A DNA stretch of 64,000 nt. Origin: Verrucomicrobiia bacterium. Lineage in GTDB: Bacteria; Verrucomicrobiota; Verrucomicrobiia; Verrucomicrobiales; Akkermansiaceae. Location of the stretch: NCBI GenBank assembly GCA_030432565.1, contig JAUIGV010000007.1, forward strand, positions 1-64,000. Reading direction: 5' to 3'. The notes under the pieces are model-generated. The model was not told the origin of the DNA and searched no databases. It was given only the letters and a program-made list of their open reading frames with translations. Shown one piece after another: positions 9,096 through 19,000 of the stretch (the stretch's first letter is position 1; each line of letters opens with the position of its first letter). Both the position numbers and the translations under genes were made by a program.

Positions 9096-9890
9096 ATGAA
9101 CGAACCACCACCTATACCAAAAGCGGAATCCGTTGAACCTCAAACCGACACATCATTTAGCTCGGTTTTCGAAGGACTTCTCAAATCGCCAAAAGGCCTC
9201 ATTGCCGGAATCACCGATAGCAAAACACCAGGCAATTTCACCTCAAAACTTCTGATTCTCGCTCTTGTTGGCTTCGTCATCTTTGGCGTCACGATGGGCA
9301 GTTTTTCATTTCATGAACAACTCTGGGCCGCCCCGCTAAAAACCGTCCTTGGCCTCACTTTCAGCACCATTATCTGCCTCCCAAGCCTCTATGTTTTCTC
9401 GGCCCTGACCGGCACCTCACTTGGCATCAAGCAAATCATTCAGGGGATGGCAGGAACTCTGGCACTGATCGGCGCGCTCCTCCTCGGTTTCACCCCTGTT
9501 CTTTGGGTTTTCTCACAATCAACGACTTCAGAAGTTTTCTTCGGATTTCTCGTTCTCGCCACCTGGTTGATCGCCCTCTTTTTCGGTACCGGCTTTCTTC
9601 TGAAAATGCTCGAACAATCCGGAACCAAGAACAAAGCACCCCTGCGTGTGTGGATCGGGATCTTCCTACTCGTGACCATACAAATGTCGACCACTTTGCG
9701 ACCTCTCATTGGTCGCTCGGATTCGATATTTACTACCGAGAAACGATTTTTTCTTGAGCACTGGGGTATGACCATGAACGGACCTTCCCGCAGTAGCCGG
9801 GCAAGCGAGGGGATTCCGGTCCAACCCGATGACAAAGAGGCGGAAGAAAAACGCGGAGCTTCAAAAAAGAACCCTTTTCTCGAAGACTAG
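9096..9890 (+). CDS. Membrane protein of the exosortase cassette, function unknown
   Basis: I place the start at the ATG two bases after the exosortase stop, giving 264 residues. An in-frame ATG at 9000 would overlap the exosortase gene by 94 bases. The protein has a hydrophilic, Pro-rich N-terminus, then about five membrane segments between residues 50 and 210 (for example LLILALVGFVIFGVTMGSF and GTLALIGALLLGFTPVLWVF), and a charged C-terminal tail ending KKNPFLED. The layout recalls Yip1-like small membrane proteins, but I do not recognise the family. Near-zero spacing suggests co-translation with the exosortase. Its stop codon shares CTAG (9887-9890) with that of the convergent Nudix gene. 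Confidence 0.75.
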   Translation: MNEPPPIPKAESVEPQTDTSFSSVFEGLLKSPKGLIAGITDSKTPGNFTSKLLILALVGFVIFGVTMGSFSFHEQLWAAPLKTVLGLTFSTIICLPSLYVFSALTGTSLGIKQIIQGMAGTLALIGALLLGFTPVLWVFSQSTTSEVFFGFLVLATWLIALFFGTGFLLKMLEQSGTKNKAPLRVWIGIFLLVTIQMSTTLRPLIGRSDSIFTTEKRFFLEHWGMTMNGPSRSSRASEGIPVQPDDKEAEEKRGASKKNPFLED

Positions 9891-10420
9891 ATCACGGAAT
9901 AGCCCCGCCAGCGGGAGCTTGAATCTTCGCCAAAGGCAAGATCATGCGCGATGATTTTTTCCTCTGTGAAAAGAAATTTCCCGTCAAAGCTCTCGCCATT
10001 GAGCGCCTGCCTCAGCCAGTAGGAATCATCCTCCCACATTCTTTCGAAGGGAATCTCGTCAATCTCACACCAATATGGATTCGCCTCCTTTGTCGCGGTC
10101 GGGGTTCCCGTGAATTTGGTGGCAGTATAAACGTGACAGTGAATATCGGGCAAGTCGGACATTGCAAACCAAAGCTCACCCCGTTTGACAGGATTCAGGC
10201 AGGTAATGTGCAGCTCTTCCTGACACTCCCTGATCACACCCTGCTCTGGCGTTTCACCAGGTTCAATCTTCCCGCCGGGACCATTGATTTTCCCCTGGCC
10301 GATTCCAGTCAATTTTTCGATCAAGAGAACCCGGCTTCCTTGATGAATAAACATCAAAGTTGCATGGAGGTCCGGATTCCAGTTCGGCCAGTCGGGTATT
10401 TCGATCTCAGGATTGGGCAT
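9887..10420 (-). CDS. Nudix hydrolase, MTH1/MutT-like
   Basis: The start is set at the ATG at 10418-10420, giving 177 residues and a 14-base overlap with the end of gcvP. A longer frame reaching 10567 would lie inside gcvP. The Nudix box is present as [12 protein letters not shown] then [12 protein letters not shown], with the REx2EE core intact; the usual final Gly is His. The segment [13 protein letters not shown] and the 8-oxo-dGTPase-like layout resemble MTH1/NUDT1, which remove oxidised purine nucleotides. The gene is the last of the glycine cleavage operon by position, but a metabolic link is not obvious. Substrate assignment is only probable. Confidence 0.85.
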   Translation of the reverse strand: MPNPEIEIPDWPNWNPDLHATLMFIHQGSRVLLIEKLTGIGQGKINGPGGKIEPGETPEQGVIRECQEELHITCLNPVKRGELWFAMSDLPDIHCHVYTATKFTGTPTATKEANPYWCEIDEIPFERMWEDDSYWLRQALNGESFDGKFLFTEEKIIAHDLAFGEDSSSRWRGYSVI

Positions 10421-13187
10421 AAGCTTCGACAGAGTCGCAGGTGCATACGAGGTTGCGGTCTCCATGGACATTGTCAACCCTGCCCACGACCGGCCAGAAC
10501 TTGTGTCGCCTGAGGCGGGCCGCCGGGAAAGCGGCTTTTTCACGGGAATATGGGTGAGCCCAATCATCAGCCATCACCATCTCAGCGGTGTGCGGAGCAT
10601 TCTTAAGCAGGTTGTCCCTGGCGTCAGCGGTACCCCGGGCCACTTCCTCAATTTCATCATAAATAGACAACATGGCATCGCAGAAACGATCGAGCTCTTC
10701 ACGGGATTCCGATTCGGTCGGCTCGATCATGAGCGTTCCCGCAACCGGCCAACTCATGGTTGGCGCGTGAAAGCCGTAGTCGATGAGGCGTTTGGCAACA
10801 TCCTCAACCGTGACTCCGCTGCGTGCGGCAATCGGGCGGATGTCAATGATGCACTCGTGGGCCACCAAACCATCTCGACCGGTATAAAGGATGGGATAGG
10901 ATTCGCGCAAACGATGCGCAATGTAATTGGCATTCAGAATTGCCACTCCACTCGCTTCCTTGAGACCGGCCGAGCCCATCATCGCGATATACATCCACGA
11001 AATCACATTGATGGATGCGCTTCCATAAGGGGCCGCGCAAACAACGTTTTGAGTTGATTCGAAGAGCCCGTGACCCGGGAGAAATTTCACCAAATGCGGA
11101 GCCACTCCAATTGGTCCGACACCAGGCCCGCCTCCTCCATGGGGAATGCAGAAGGTCTTGTGCAAGTTGAGGTGACAAACGTCGGCCCCAATCATGCCCG
11201 GGTTGGTGAGGCAAACCTGCGCGTTCATATTGGCACCGTCCATGTAAACCTGGCCACCGGCGTCGTGAATCTCCGCACAAATTTCTTCAATCCCGACTTC
11301 AAAAACTCCGTGGGTCGAAGGATAGGTCACCATAAGAGCACCCAAGGCATCGCGGTGGGTCGCGATCTTGGCCGAAAGATCAGCCCGATCAATATTCCCT
11401 TCCTCGTCACAAGTCACTGCGACCACTTTGAAACCCGTCATGACCGCCGACGCCGGATTGGTGCCGTGAGCCGAGGTTGGGATCAAACAGACATTCCGGT
11501 CGGTGTCACCATTCTCAAGATGATAGGAACGGATCGCCAGGAGCCCGGCATACTCACCCTGCGAACCCGCGTTGGGCTGAAGTGAAACGGCCGCAAAGCC
11601 TGTGATTTTCGCGAGCCAATCGGCCAGTTGATCGAGCATGGCCCGATACCCCCTGCTCTGACTCTCCGGAACAAAAGGATGCATCATGGAAACCTCAGGC
11701 CAGCTTACCGGCATCATTTCGGCGGCGGCATTGAGTTTCATGGTGCAGGAGCCCAGTGGAATCATGGACTCGTTGAGGGCAAGGTCCCGCTTCTCGAGAC
11801 GACTCAGGTAGCGCATCATTTCGGTCTCGCTCCGATAGAGTTGGAAAACCTCCTGGGTCATAAACTCGCTCTCACGCGGCATTGCCACAGCATCCTGCTC
11901 AGCGGCCGGGGACACTCCAAAAACCGCAGCAATCGCGTCCAGGTCATTTTCCGTGGTGGTTTCATCCAAGGAGATTCCAATCCTGCCGTCTCCGAAATCA
12001 CGGAAGTTGTATCCCGCCTCACGGGCTTTCTCCAACAAAGCATCGTCAGCCTCAAGAGTGAGAGTGTCAAAGTACGAAGAGTTAACGACATTGGGCAAGA
12101 CCTTTGCCAATCGTGAAGTCAGACCATGGACACGGGTCGCGATCTTCTCAAGACCATCCGGACCGTGGTAAACGCCGTACATTGACGCCATGACCGCCAG
12201 GAGAACCTGGGCAGTGCAAATATTCGAAGTCGCCTTGTCCCGACGAATGTGTTGTTCGCGGGTCTGAAGTGAAAGCCGATAAGCGGGATTCCCCTGCGAA
12301 TCGAGCGAGACTCCGATCAGGCGCCCCGGGATTTTGCGCTTCAGTTTATCGACACAGGAAATAAACGCGGCATGCGGTCCGCCAAAGCCAAGGGGAACTC
12401 CAAACCTCTGGCTGGAACCCACACAAATATCAGCTCCCATCGCTCCGGGCTCTTTGAGCACACAAAGCGCCAGGAGATCGGCGGCCACAGTCAGAAGGCC
12501 GCGGGCTTCGTGAACCTTGGCTGAAAAATCGGTAAAATTCCGCACATTTCCCAGAGTCGAGGGATACTGAACAAGCGCACCAAAAAAACCTTCCGCAGGC
12601 GAAAATTCATCGATCGAGCCGACCTCGACAGTCACGCCCAGAGGCTCGGCCCGGGTCCGGACCACCTCAATCGTCTGCGGGTGGCATTCCTCATCCACCC
12701 AAAAGACAGAACCACGCGGGTTCATGGTCAGGGAAAGGCTCATTGCCTCGGCTGCGGCAGTGGCCTCATCGAGCAAGGAAGCATTGGCGACATCAAGACC
12801 CGTCAGGTCCACCACCATGGTTTGAAAGTTCAAAAGTGCTTCCAGCCGACCTTGGGAAATCTCCGGTTGATACGGAGTGTAAGCGGTATACCAGCCGGGA
12901 TTCTCGAGAATATTTCGCTGAATCACCGGAGGCGTGATTGTCCCGTAATACCCCTGCCCGATCAGTGATTTGAGAAGAACATTGTCTGAAAACGTCTCCT
13001 TCAGTTGCTTGAGGGCCCCGGCTTCGGAAAGTGCCTCCGGGAGTTCCGGACCTTCTTCCCACTGAATTTTATCGGGGACGACTTTGTCGACCAACGCTTC
13101 GAGGCTGTCGTAGCCAATCGCGTCGAGGAGTTCCTGCCGTGAATGATCCCACGGCCCGATATGGCGTTTGGCAAATGGAGCGCTCAT
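10407..13187 (-). CDS. gcvP: Glycine dehydrogenase (decarboxylating), P-protein
   Basis: At 926 residues this is a full-length single-chain P-protein of the glycine cleavage system. It decarboxylates glycine with pyridoxal phosphate and passes the aminomethyl group to the lipoylated H-protein. Family words include RHIGPWDH at the start, [18 protein letters not shown], and the PLP-lysine region [16 protein letters not shown] near residue 670. The N- and C-terminal halves are the usual tandem aminotransferase folds. It begins 8 bases after gcvH ends, and the order gcvT-gcvH-gcvP fits one transcript read leftwards. Confidence 0.97.
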   Translation of the reverse strand: MSAPFAKRHIGPWDHSRQELLDAIGYDSLEALVDKVVPDKIQWEEGPELPEALSEAGALKQLKETFSDNVLLKSLIGQGYYGTITPPVIQRNILENPGWYTAYTPYQPEISQGRLEALLNFQTMVVDLTGLDVANASLLDEATAAAEAMSLSLTMNPRGSVFWVDEECHPQTIEVVRTRAEPLGVTVEVGSIDEFSPAEGFFGALVQYPSTLGNVRNFTDFSAKVHEARGLLTVAADLLALCVLKEPGAMGADICVGSSQRFGVPLGFGGPHAAFISCVDKLKRKIPGRLIGVSLDSQGNPAYRLSLQTREQHIRRDKATSNICTAQVLLAVMASMYGVYHGPDGLEKIATRVHGLTSRLAKVLPNVVNSSYFDTLTLEADDALLEKAREAGYNFRDFGDGRIGISLDETTTENDLDAIAAVFGVSPAAEQDAVAMPRESEFMTQEVFQLYRSETEMMRYLSRLEKRDLALNESMIPLGSCTMKLNAAAEMMPVSWPEVSMMHPFVPESQSRGYRAMLDQLADWLAKITGFAAVSLQPNAGSQGEYAGLLAIRSYHLENGDTDRNVCLIPTSAHGTNPASAVMTGFKVVAVTCDEEGNIDRADLSAKIATHRDALGALMVTYPSTHGVFEVGIEEICAEIHDAGGQVYMDGANMNAQVCLTNPGMIGADVCHLNLHKTFCIPHGGGGPGVGPIGVAPHLVKFLPGHGLFESTQNVVCAAPYGSASINVISWMYIAMMGSAGLKEASGVAILNANYIAHRLRESYPILYTGRDGLVAHECIIDIRPIAARSGVTVEDVAKRLIDYGFHAPTMSWPVAGTLMIEPTESESREELDRFCDAMLSIYDEIEEVARGTADARDNLLKNAPHTAEMVMADDWAHPYSREKAAFPAARLRRHKFWPVVGRVDNVHGDRNLVCTCDSVEAYAQS

Positions 13188-13195
13188 TTCAGAAC

Positions 13196-13570
13196 TCAGG
13201 AAACCATCCCGGTGTAGGAAGCCGCGTCCATGAGATCATTCACCTGATCAGGACTACTCACCCGAATTTTGAAGATCCAACCGGTATCGTATGGATCCGT
13301 ATTGATCTTGGCCGGATCAACAACCAGATCGGTGTTGACCTCAATGATTTCACCGGCAATCGGCGCGTAGATGTCGCTCGCGGCCTTTACACTTTCAACG
13401 ACCGCAATTGGCGATCCTTTATCGATATCCCCCAAGTCGGGTAATTCGACGAAAACCACGTCGCTCAGTTCCTCCTGGGCGTGGTCGGTGATTCCAATGG
13501 TGGCGATATCGCCTTGAAGGCGAACCCACTCGTGATCGCGGGTGTAGTGAAGGTCGGCAGGAGCTGTCAT
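13196..13570 (-). CDS. gcvH: Glycine cleavage system H-protein (lipoyl carrier)
   Basis: A 124-residue lipoyl-domain protein of normal length. It shuttles the aminomethyl intermediate between P-, T- and L-proteins on a lipoylated lysine. That lysine is Lys62 in [13 protein letters not shown]. The N-terminal [11 protein letters not shown] and [19 protein letters not shown] are characteristic. It lies between gcvT (28 bases) and gcvP (8 bases). The L-protein (lipoamide dehydrogenase) and lipoylation enzymes are not in the window. Confidence 0.97.
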   Translation of the reverse strand: MTAPADLHYTRDHEWVRLQGDIATIGITDHAQEELSDVVFVELPDLGDIDKGSPIAVVESVKAASDIYAPIAGEIIEVNTDLVVDPAKINTDPYDTGWIFKIRVSSPDQVNDLMDAASYTGMVS

Positions 13571-13598
13571 AACGGAAGTCGCTTGTGTTTAATTTGAA

Positions 13599-14681
13599 TT
13601 ATTTTTGATAGAAAGGCTTTTTTGCCACCCGGGCAGAAATTTTACGCCCGCGAACTTCGATGAAAACCTTGGTGTTCACTTTGGCACGGTCGGTGGGAAG
13701 GTAAGCCAGAGCGATTCCCTCGCCCAGTGTCGGAGAAAGTCCGCCGGAGGTCAGCACTCCGAGAGGTTCTCCATTCTCATCGACAACGGTATATCCGGGC
13801 CGGGGTGGAGCTGCGCGTTCGGTGATTTTGATCGCCATCAAACGCTCGCCCAATCCCTCTTCCTTTTGCCGGGCTAGAACTTCAGATCCCACAAATTGCC
13901 CCTTTTTAAGGGAGACGAAGAATCCCAACCCGGCCTCCAGAGGAGTCCTTTCCTCCGTCAAATCCGAGCCATTCAGCGGATAGCACATTTCCAGCCGCAA
14001 GCTGTCGCGGGCCCCCAACCCACATGGCTTCACCTTCTCCTCAAGGAGCGCATTCCACCAAAAGGCGGCATCACGCGCCGGGCAAAAGAGTTCGAAGCCA
14101 TCCTCGCCGGTGTAACCGGTCCGACAAATCACAATGCGCCGACCTTCATGCTGGAGATCATCGACCCCATTTCGAGTTGGAAGGGTCCGACCGTCTGTGA
14201 TCGCCGAGAAAACCTCGGGCGCTTGCGCCCCTTGAATGGCCAAACCGGCCCACTCGGAGCTTTCATCACGAAGAGTCACGCCATCTGCCAGGTGTTCGCC
14301 AAGCCAAGCGACATCCTTTTCCACACACGAGGCATTCACCACCAGGAGAAAATCAGTCTCGCCAAGACGATAGAGAATCAGATCATCGATCACTCCCCCT
14401 TTTTCATTGAGCATGAAAGTATAGTGAGCGTTCCCCACTGTGAGATCGGCGACATCATTGGTGAGCATCTTGTTCAGCCAGGCTGCCGCCCCCTCACCTT
14501 CGACAAAGACCTGTCCCATGTGGGAAATATCGAAAACGCCGCAGGAGTCGCGAACGTATTGGTGCTCTTCAATGATCGATGAATACATTACCGGCATCTC
14601 CCAACCCGCGAAAGGGACCATCCGACCTCCCAGCTCCCGGTGTTCCTGATCAAGGGGAGATAATTTCAAAACTTCGCTCAT
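13599..14681 (-). CDS. gcvT: Aminomethyltransferase, glycine cleavage T-protein
   Basis: A 360-residue T-protein that transfers the methylene group from the H-protein to tetrahydrofolate and releases ammonia. Diagnostic words are MVPFAGWEMPVMY near the N-terminus, GVFDISHMGQV, RTGYTGEDGFELF and CGLGARDSLRLEM. It is the first gene of the gcvT-gcvH-gcvP operon. Only 66 bases separate its start from the divergent rhomboid-like gene, too little for a glycine riboswitch, and none was seen. Regulation is therefore not evident from the sequence. Confidence 0.96.
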   Translation of the reverse strand: MSEVLKLSPLDQEHRELGGRMVPFAGWEMPVMYSSIIEEHQYVRDSCGVFDISHMGQVFVEGEGAAAWLNKMLTNDVADLTVGNAHYTFMLNEKGGVIDDLILYRLGETDFLLVVNASCVEKDVAWLGEHLADGVTLRDESSEWAGLAIQGAQAPEVFSAITDGRTLPTRNGVDDLQHEGRRIVICRTGYTGEDGFELFCPARDAAFWWNALLEEKVKPCGLGARDSLRLEMCYPLNGSDLTEERTPLEAGLGFFVSLKKGQFVGSEVLARQKEEGLGERLMAIKITERAAPPRPGYTVVDENGEPLGVLTSGGLSPTLGEGIALAYLPTDRAKVNTKVFIEVRGRKISARVAKKPFYQK

Positions 14682-14747
14682 GCCGCGACTGTGTGAGCGG
14701 GGATGGAGCTTGTCAACATGCTGATCTGCGGGTTTCCTTGATCACCG

Positions 14748-15575
14748 ATGGCACTGAACGCAAATTTGGAAAAAAACTTCTCATGGCTGGCATTCCCCGG
14801 CCTCATTCGCGCTATTGTCATGCTGCAATGCGTCGTCTTTTTGGTCATTTTAATCAACAAAGAGACTGCGGGTTACTTCATGGTGACACCCGAAGGCATC
14901 GGAAAGGGCGAGTATTGGCGGCTCATCTCCTGGCTCTTCTATCCCTTTATCGATCCCCGCGGCTATAGCCCCGTTCTGGGCACTTTCTTCATGTTCATCA
15001 TTCTGAAAATTTCCTTTCTATTTAGTGATTCGCTTGAAAATGCCTGGGGCGAAATTCGGACCTCATTCTATATTTATGGCACGATCATCTGCCAGGCTCT
15101 GACCCTTTACCTCTCGGCCATCGGAGTTTTTCCGGGAATCTTCCTGGGCAACCAGATGTTTTACTTCGCCTTGTTCTTCGCATTCGCGACTCTTTTCCCT
15201 CACGTCGAATTCCTCCTCTTCTTCGTTCTCCCGGTAAAGGTTTGGATTTTTGCGGCCATTCTCCTGGCGACCATTGTTTTCTCGTGCCTCGCCTATCCAC
15301 TCCTCTTCCTGGCTTATGGCCTGGCGTTTCTTCCCTACCTCGTTTGGGCCATCCCGAGGCTCTGGAACTGGCGGAAATACCAAAGCCAACTCAATACCAG
15401 GCGGGTGAAATACCAATCGCAGCATAAAGGCAGCGAGGCCCGGACACTTCATCGCTGCGCCGTTTGTGAACGGACCGAGGTCAGTAATCCTGAACTCAAC
15501 TTCCGCGTCGCCGAAAATGGAGAAGAGTATTGTCTGGACCATCTCGATGATGATGGCAAACCTGCGGCCCCATGA
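14748..15575 (+). CDS. Rhomboid-like membrane protein with C-terminal zinc-ribbon motif, probably inactive
   Basis: A 275-residue protein with about six membrane segments between residues 15 and 205. The early EYWRLISWLFYPF resembles the L1-loop WR/tryptophan region of rhomboid and Derlin folds. I find neither the catalytic GxSG serine motif nor a matching membrane His, so it is probably a pseudoprotease. The cytosolic tail carries a Cys-x2-Cys (RCAVCERTE) and a later Cys in EYCLDHLDDD, likely a small metal-binding ribbon. The stop codon overlaps the hisI start (ATGA), so the two are translationally coupled. The functional link to histidine synthesis is unclear. Confidence 0.75.
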   Translation: MALNANLEKNFSWLAFPGLIRAIVMLQCVVFLVILINKETAGYFMVTPEGIGKGEYWRLISWLFYPFIDPRGYSPVLGTFFMFIILKISFLFSDSLENAWGEIRTSFYIYGTIICQALTLYLSAIGVFPGIFLGNQMFYFALFFAFATLFPHVEFLLFFVLPVKVWIFAAILLATIVFSCLAYPLLFLAYGLAFLPYLVWAIPRLWNWRKYQSQLNTRRVKYQSQHKGSEARTLHRCAVCERTEVSNPELNFRVAENGEEYCLDHLDDDGKPAAP

Positions 15576-16024
15576 GTGAGCTGAAGTTCTCCCCCCGCCC
15601 CGATAAAAAGGAACTCGACGAAACCCTCGCCTTTGCGCCCAGGTTCGATGACAACGGCCTCATCGCGGCCATGGCCATCGATCATAAGACACGCGAGCCT
15701 CTCATGCTGGCCTACATGAACGAGGACTCGCTGAAGATGACCATCGAAAAGGGTGAAGCGGTTTACTATTCGCGGTCCCGCCAAGAGATTTGGCACAAGG
15801 GCGCGACTTCCGGACACACCCAAAAAATCCACGAAATCCGCACGGACTGTGATCAGGATGCTCTCATTCTCTATGTCACCCAGCAGGGAGCCGGCGCTTG
15901 TCACACCGGTCGTCGATCCTGCTTTTACCGTGCGGTGAGCTTCCCACAAAACAACCCGGTCGATCTCGATTTCGTGGATGACGAAAGAACCTTTGATCCG
16001 GACTCTGTTTACGGAGACAAGTAA
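15572..16024 (+). CDS. hisI: Phosphoribosyl-AMP cyclohydrolase (HisI domain)
   Basis: A 150-residue enzyme for the third step of histidine biosynthesis, opening the purine ring of phosphoribosyl-AMP. Signature words are MLAYMNEDSL, SRSRQEIWHKGATSGH, the metal-binding TDCDQDALI (Asp92, Cys93, Asp94) and ACHTGRRSCFY with Cys110 and Cys117. There is no HisE pyrophosphatase domain, so that activity is encoded elsewhere. Its ATG overlaps the stop of the upstream membrane-protein gene by four bases. Confidence 0.96.
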   Translation: MSELKFSPRPDKKELDETLAFAPRFDDNGLIAAMAIDHKTREPLMLAYMNEDSLKMTIEKGEAVYYSRSRQEIWHKGATSGHTQKIHEIRTDCDQDALILYVTQQGAGACHTGRRSCFYRAVSFPQNNPVDLDFVDDERTFDPDSVYGDK

Positions 16025-16026
16025 GC

Positions 16027-16055
16027 AAAAAGGGCGCCACGAAATCGCAGCGCCC
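16027..16055 (-). terminator. Probable intrinsic terminator of the giant protein gene
   Basis: Read on the minus strand, the arms GGGCGC (16055-16050) and GCGCCC (16037-16032) form a 6-bp GC stem with a 12-base loop, directly followed by TTTTT (16031-16027). It lies 11 bases past the stop codon of the 2,107-residue protein. On the plus strand no T-run follows, so it probably stops only leftward transcription. Confidence 0.6.
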
Positions 16056-16065
16056 CACACCATCG

Positions 16066-19000
16066 CTACCGTTGCGGAATCGACGCCTCAAGCACGGTCG
16101 CTCCGTGCTCTTCGCTCATCACGAGGACACTGAACTTGCGAACCTCGCCCAACCCGGTTGAACTCACGCTGGCATAATCAAACTTGCCCCGAAGATCAGT
16201 ATAGCCGTCTTTGAAGAATTTCACTCCATCAGCGGTGTCCGCGTAGACCTTCACGTAGACCTTAGGAAGAGGCTTACCGGTCTTCTCGTGGCGAACGGTG
16301 AGCAAGCCCATCGAGTCGCTGAGAATCGTTTTTAACTCATTTGCGTAGACCGCGGTCGAGGTCGTCTTGCCACCGCCAATCACCTCAACAATGACGTTGC
16401 TTGCCTGGTATTCGGCAGGGAGCGTGAAGATCTTCGATCCTTTTTGGCCCTGAAGCTTCATCTTCATCGATTTGTTTGGCTGAATGATCGCAAAGCGCGA
16501 AGTATCGCTCGAAACAAAGGGATTGGTACTAAACAAGAACTCCAGATCCATCTCGTAATAATTGACAGTCACCTCCGGAACATTCTGGAAATCGAGGGTG
16601 GCTTTGACACCCTCCACTTCGAGGGCCAGTGAGGGCTCGCGTGCGGCGGCCAACTGTTGTTCCTGTTCGCGATTCCCGTCTTCAATCACCTCCGGGCCGG
16701 CTCCCTCCACCTCCTTAATTTGGGCTGTCAAATCAGCGAAACGATTGCGCCAACGATCAACCGGATATTTCTCGTACTTCGCAGCCAAACGGCGGGCCTT
16801 GGGCAGATCGGCTTCGTAGAATGCAGCGTAAGCCTGGAAGTAATCATACTGCATTTTCGTCTTCAGTTTCGCTGGATTAACCTGCTTCAAATGAGCCAGG
16901 GCCTCGGCCACCCGGTCCTGAAGGAACAGGTAGTAAGTCGTAGCCAGGTGATCGAGATCATCGAGTTGCTTCTTCTGGCTGAGGACCCGGAGGAATTGCG
17001 CATACTGCTCCCGGACCACGGGGTTAAGAATCCGATTTTCGCCACCGAGAGCATGGGCCCGGTTGTTGATGAGCGGCTTGTATTCCAAATGCTCAAAACG
17101 GCGACGATTGATGGGATCAACCGTGATCAAATCACACGAAAGCGCCACCCCGCATTGATCAAGGAAACGCTCCTGCATCAGAAGCAACTGGGCGATCCCC
17201 TCCTTGTGATTGTGCGCAACAGAATACTCCTGAATGGCCGAGTGGTAGAGGCCGCGCAGATTCAAGATCTCCAGAGCCTTGAGGAAGAATTCGCCGTCTT
17301 CACGACAACGCCATGCCATCTTGGTGAGATCAATTGCATGCAGGTTTTGAGTCTCAAGAAACTTGAGAACATCGGCTTCTTCACCCCACTGGCTGATCCA
17401 GGCCCAAGATGTCTGGTCGACAGTCGTGGGCTTGTCCACGACATTGAAAGTGAGCCCATCGGCATGAGCAATCACTTCCCCGGACTTCGACAAATGAGCC
17501 GGATAAACCGGGAACTGTCCGGACGCCGGGAAGTAGAAGGCGATCTCAAGGCGGTGGGTCGCATAAGGTTCAAGCTGCACCGGCTTGGATTCGGTGGTTC
17601 GCAGTCCCCGGACCGCAATTGCCCCCTTTGGGATCTGTGAAAGAATATCGAGCCGCTGGCGCGCGCTGGTCGGATTGGTGACGACTACCTGGGATCCGTA
17701 AACCACCCCACGGACAAACTCCCCAGTGACGAATTTATCGACCTTTTGTCCGTCTTCCATGCGGTAACGATCATTGAGCTGGAAGTAACTCTGGCTCACC
17801 AAAAGCGGCGGGCGATTCTCGGCCATGCCGGCCTCCTTGACCTCGCGATGGAAAAACAAGGCGTTCCCTCCAGCGGTAAAATCAAGAGCACCTTCTTTGA
17901 TTTCGTCCTTATGCTTTGGAGCCTCAAAGGGAAGGTCGAGGAAAGCCAGGGCGAACATCATTTCCGCAAAGCTTCCGGTCACTTCACCCAAATGTCGTGA
18001 ACCGAAACCAGGACCACCCCCGTGTTTCGCAAGATCCAGCCAGAAGCGATTCTCAGCGACGAGTTGGTAAACCTGTTCGTTTTGACGGAGATGGAAGTAA
18101 TTATTCTCGGCCCACTCCTTGGTGGGTTCAAGGGCACGAAAGAGCTGGTCGACCTCTTTCAATTTTTTCGACAACTCAACGCCAAACGGATCAATTCCGG
18201 CTCCGGGCTTTCGACTGAGAGCCCGACTCTTGCTCTTGACTTCTTTTAAGGCGGATACCTGCTTCTCAAGCTGTTCGAGCTCCATCTTCATTTCGGCTTC
18301 CGGGGCTTCATTTGCCGGCGCCGCAGGAGCATTATCACCCAGAGAATAGAAACTATTTGACCGAAGCCCTTTCCTGTTCTGAAGGGCGGTTGTCAACTTG
18401 ACCCCGGCATAGGTGTTGCCAAAGGCGCCACCTGCCAAGGCTGCTCCGAACCACTGCTTGGTCAGATCAAGATTTGGAGGACGAAGTGCCAGCCTGTTTT
18501 CGAGATCCAAACCAAGTGCCGCCATCCGCTTCCCATCGGATTGCGCGAGGAGAATTCGCTCCACGACATTGAGCCGGGCATATTCGAAAAACTGAAAATA
18601 CTTGTTCAGGGGATTCCCGAGAAGAAAGTCGTCCATGAAGGTCAGGTCCTTCTTGCTGGCCAGATGTGGAAGAACCACCTCTTTGAAAAAGACCGGATCT
18701 TTCCGCGAAACAAAAAAGCTCAATTCATGACAGGCATACTTCGAGTATTTGGATCGCTTCTCTTCCCTGGTCAACGCGTCCCATTCCGTAACAAAGGAAA
18801 ACTCCCTCAATGTCTCATCATTCTTGAGGGTCAAAAAGTAGCGGTAGACCGCGCCCAGATGATCATAGACTTCAAAGTCCGAATTCAAAAGGTCAGGAAT
18901 TCTCAATGAGTCTCCTTTCTTCAAAAGGGTGACCTGCTCCTGTTCGGTAAAGTGACGCTTGGGATCGAGCGCGTTACTCAGGAGCCGTAGATCACGGATC

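Noticed and set aside
14682-14747. Glycine riboswitch before gcvT
   Set aside because: Only 66 bases separate the divergent genes, too short for the aptamer, and no fold was seen.
16657-17640. 327-codon plus-strand frame
   Set aside because: Lies wholly antisense within the giant exported protein and shows no signal peptide, domain or homology.
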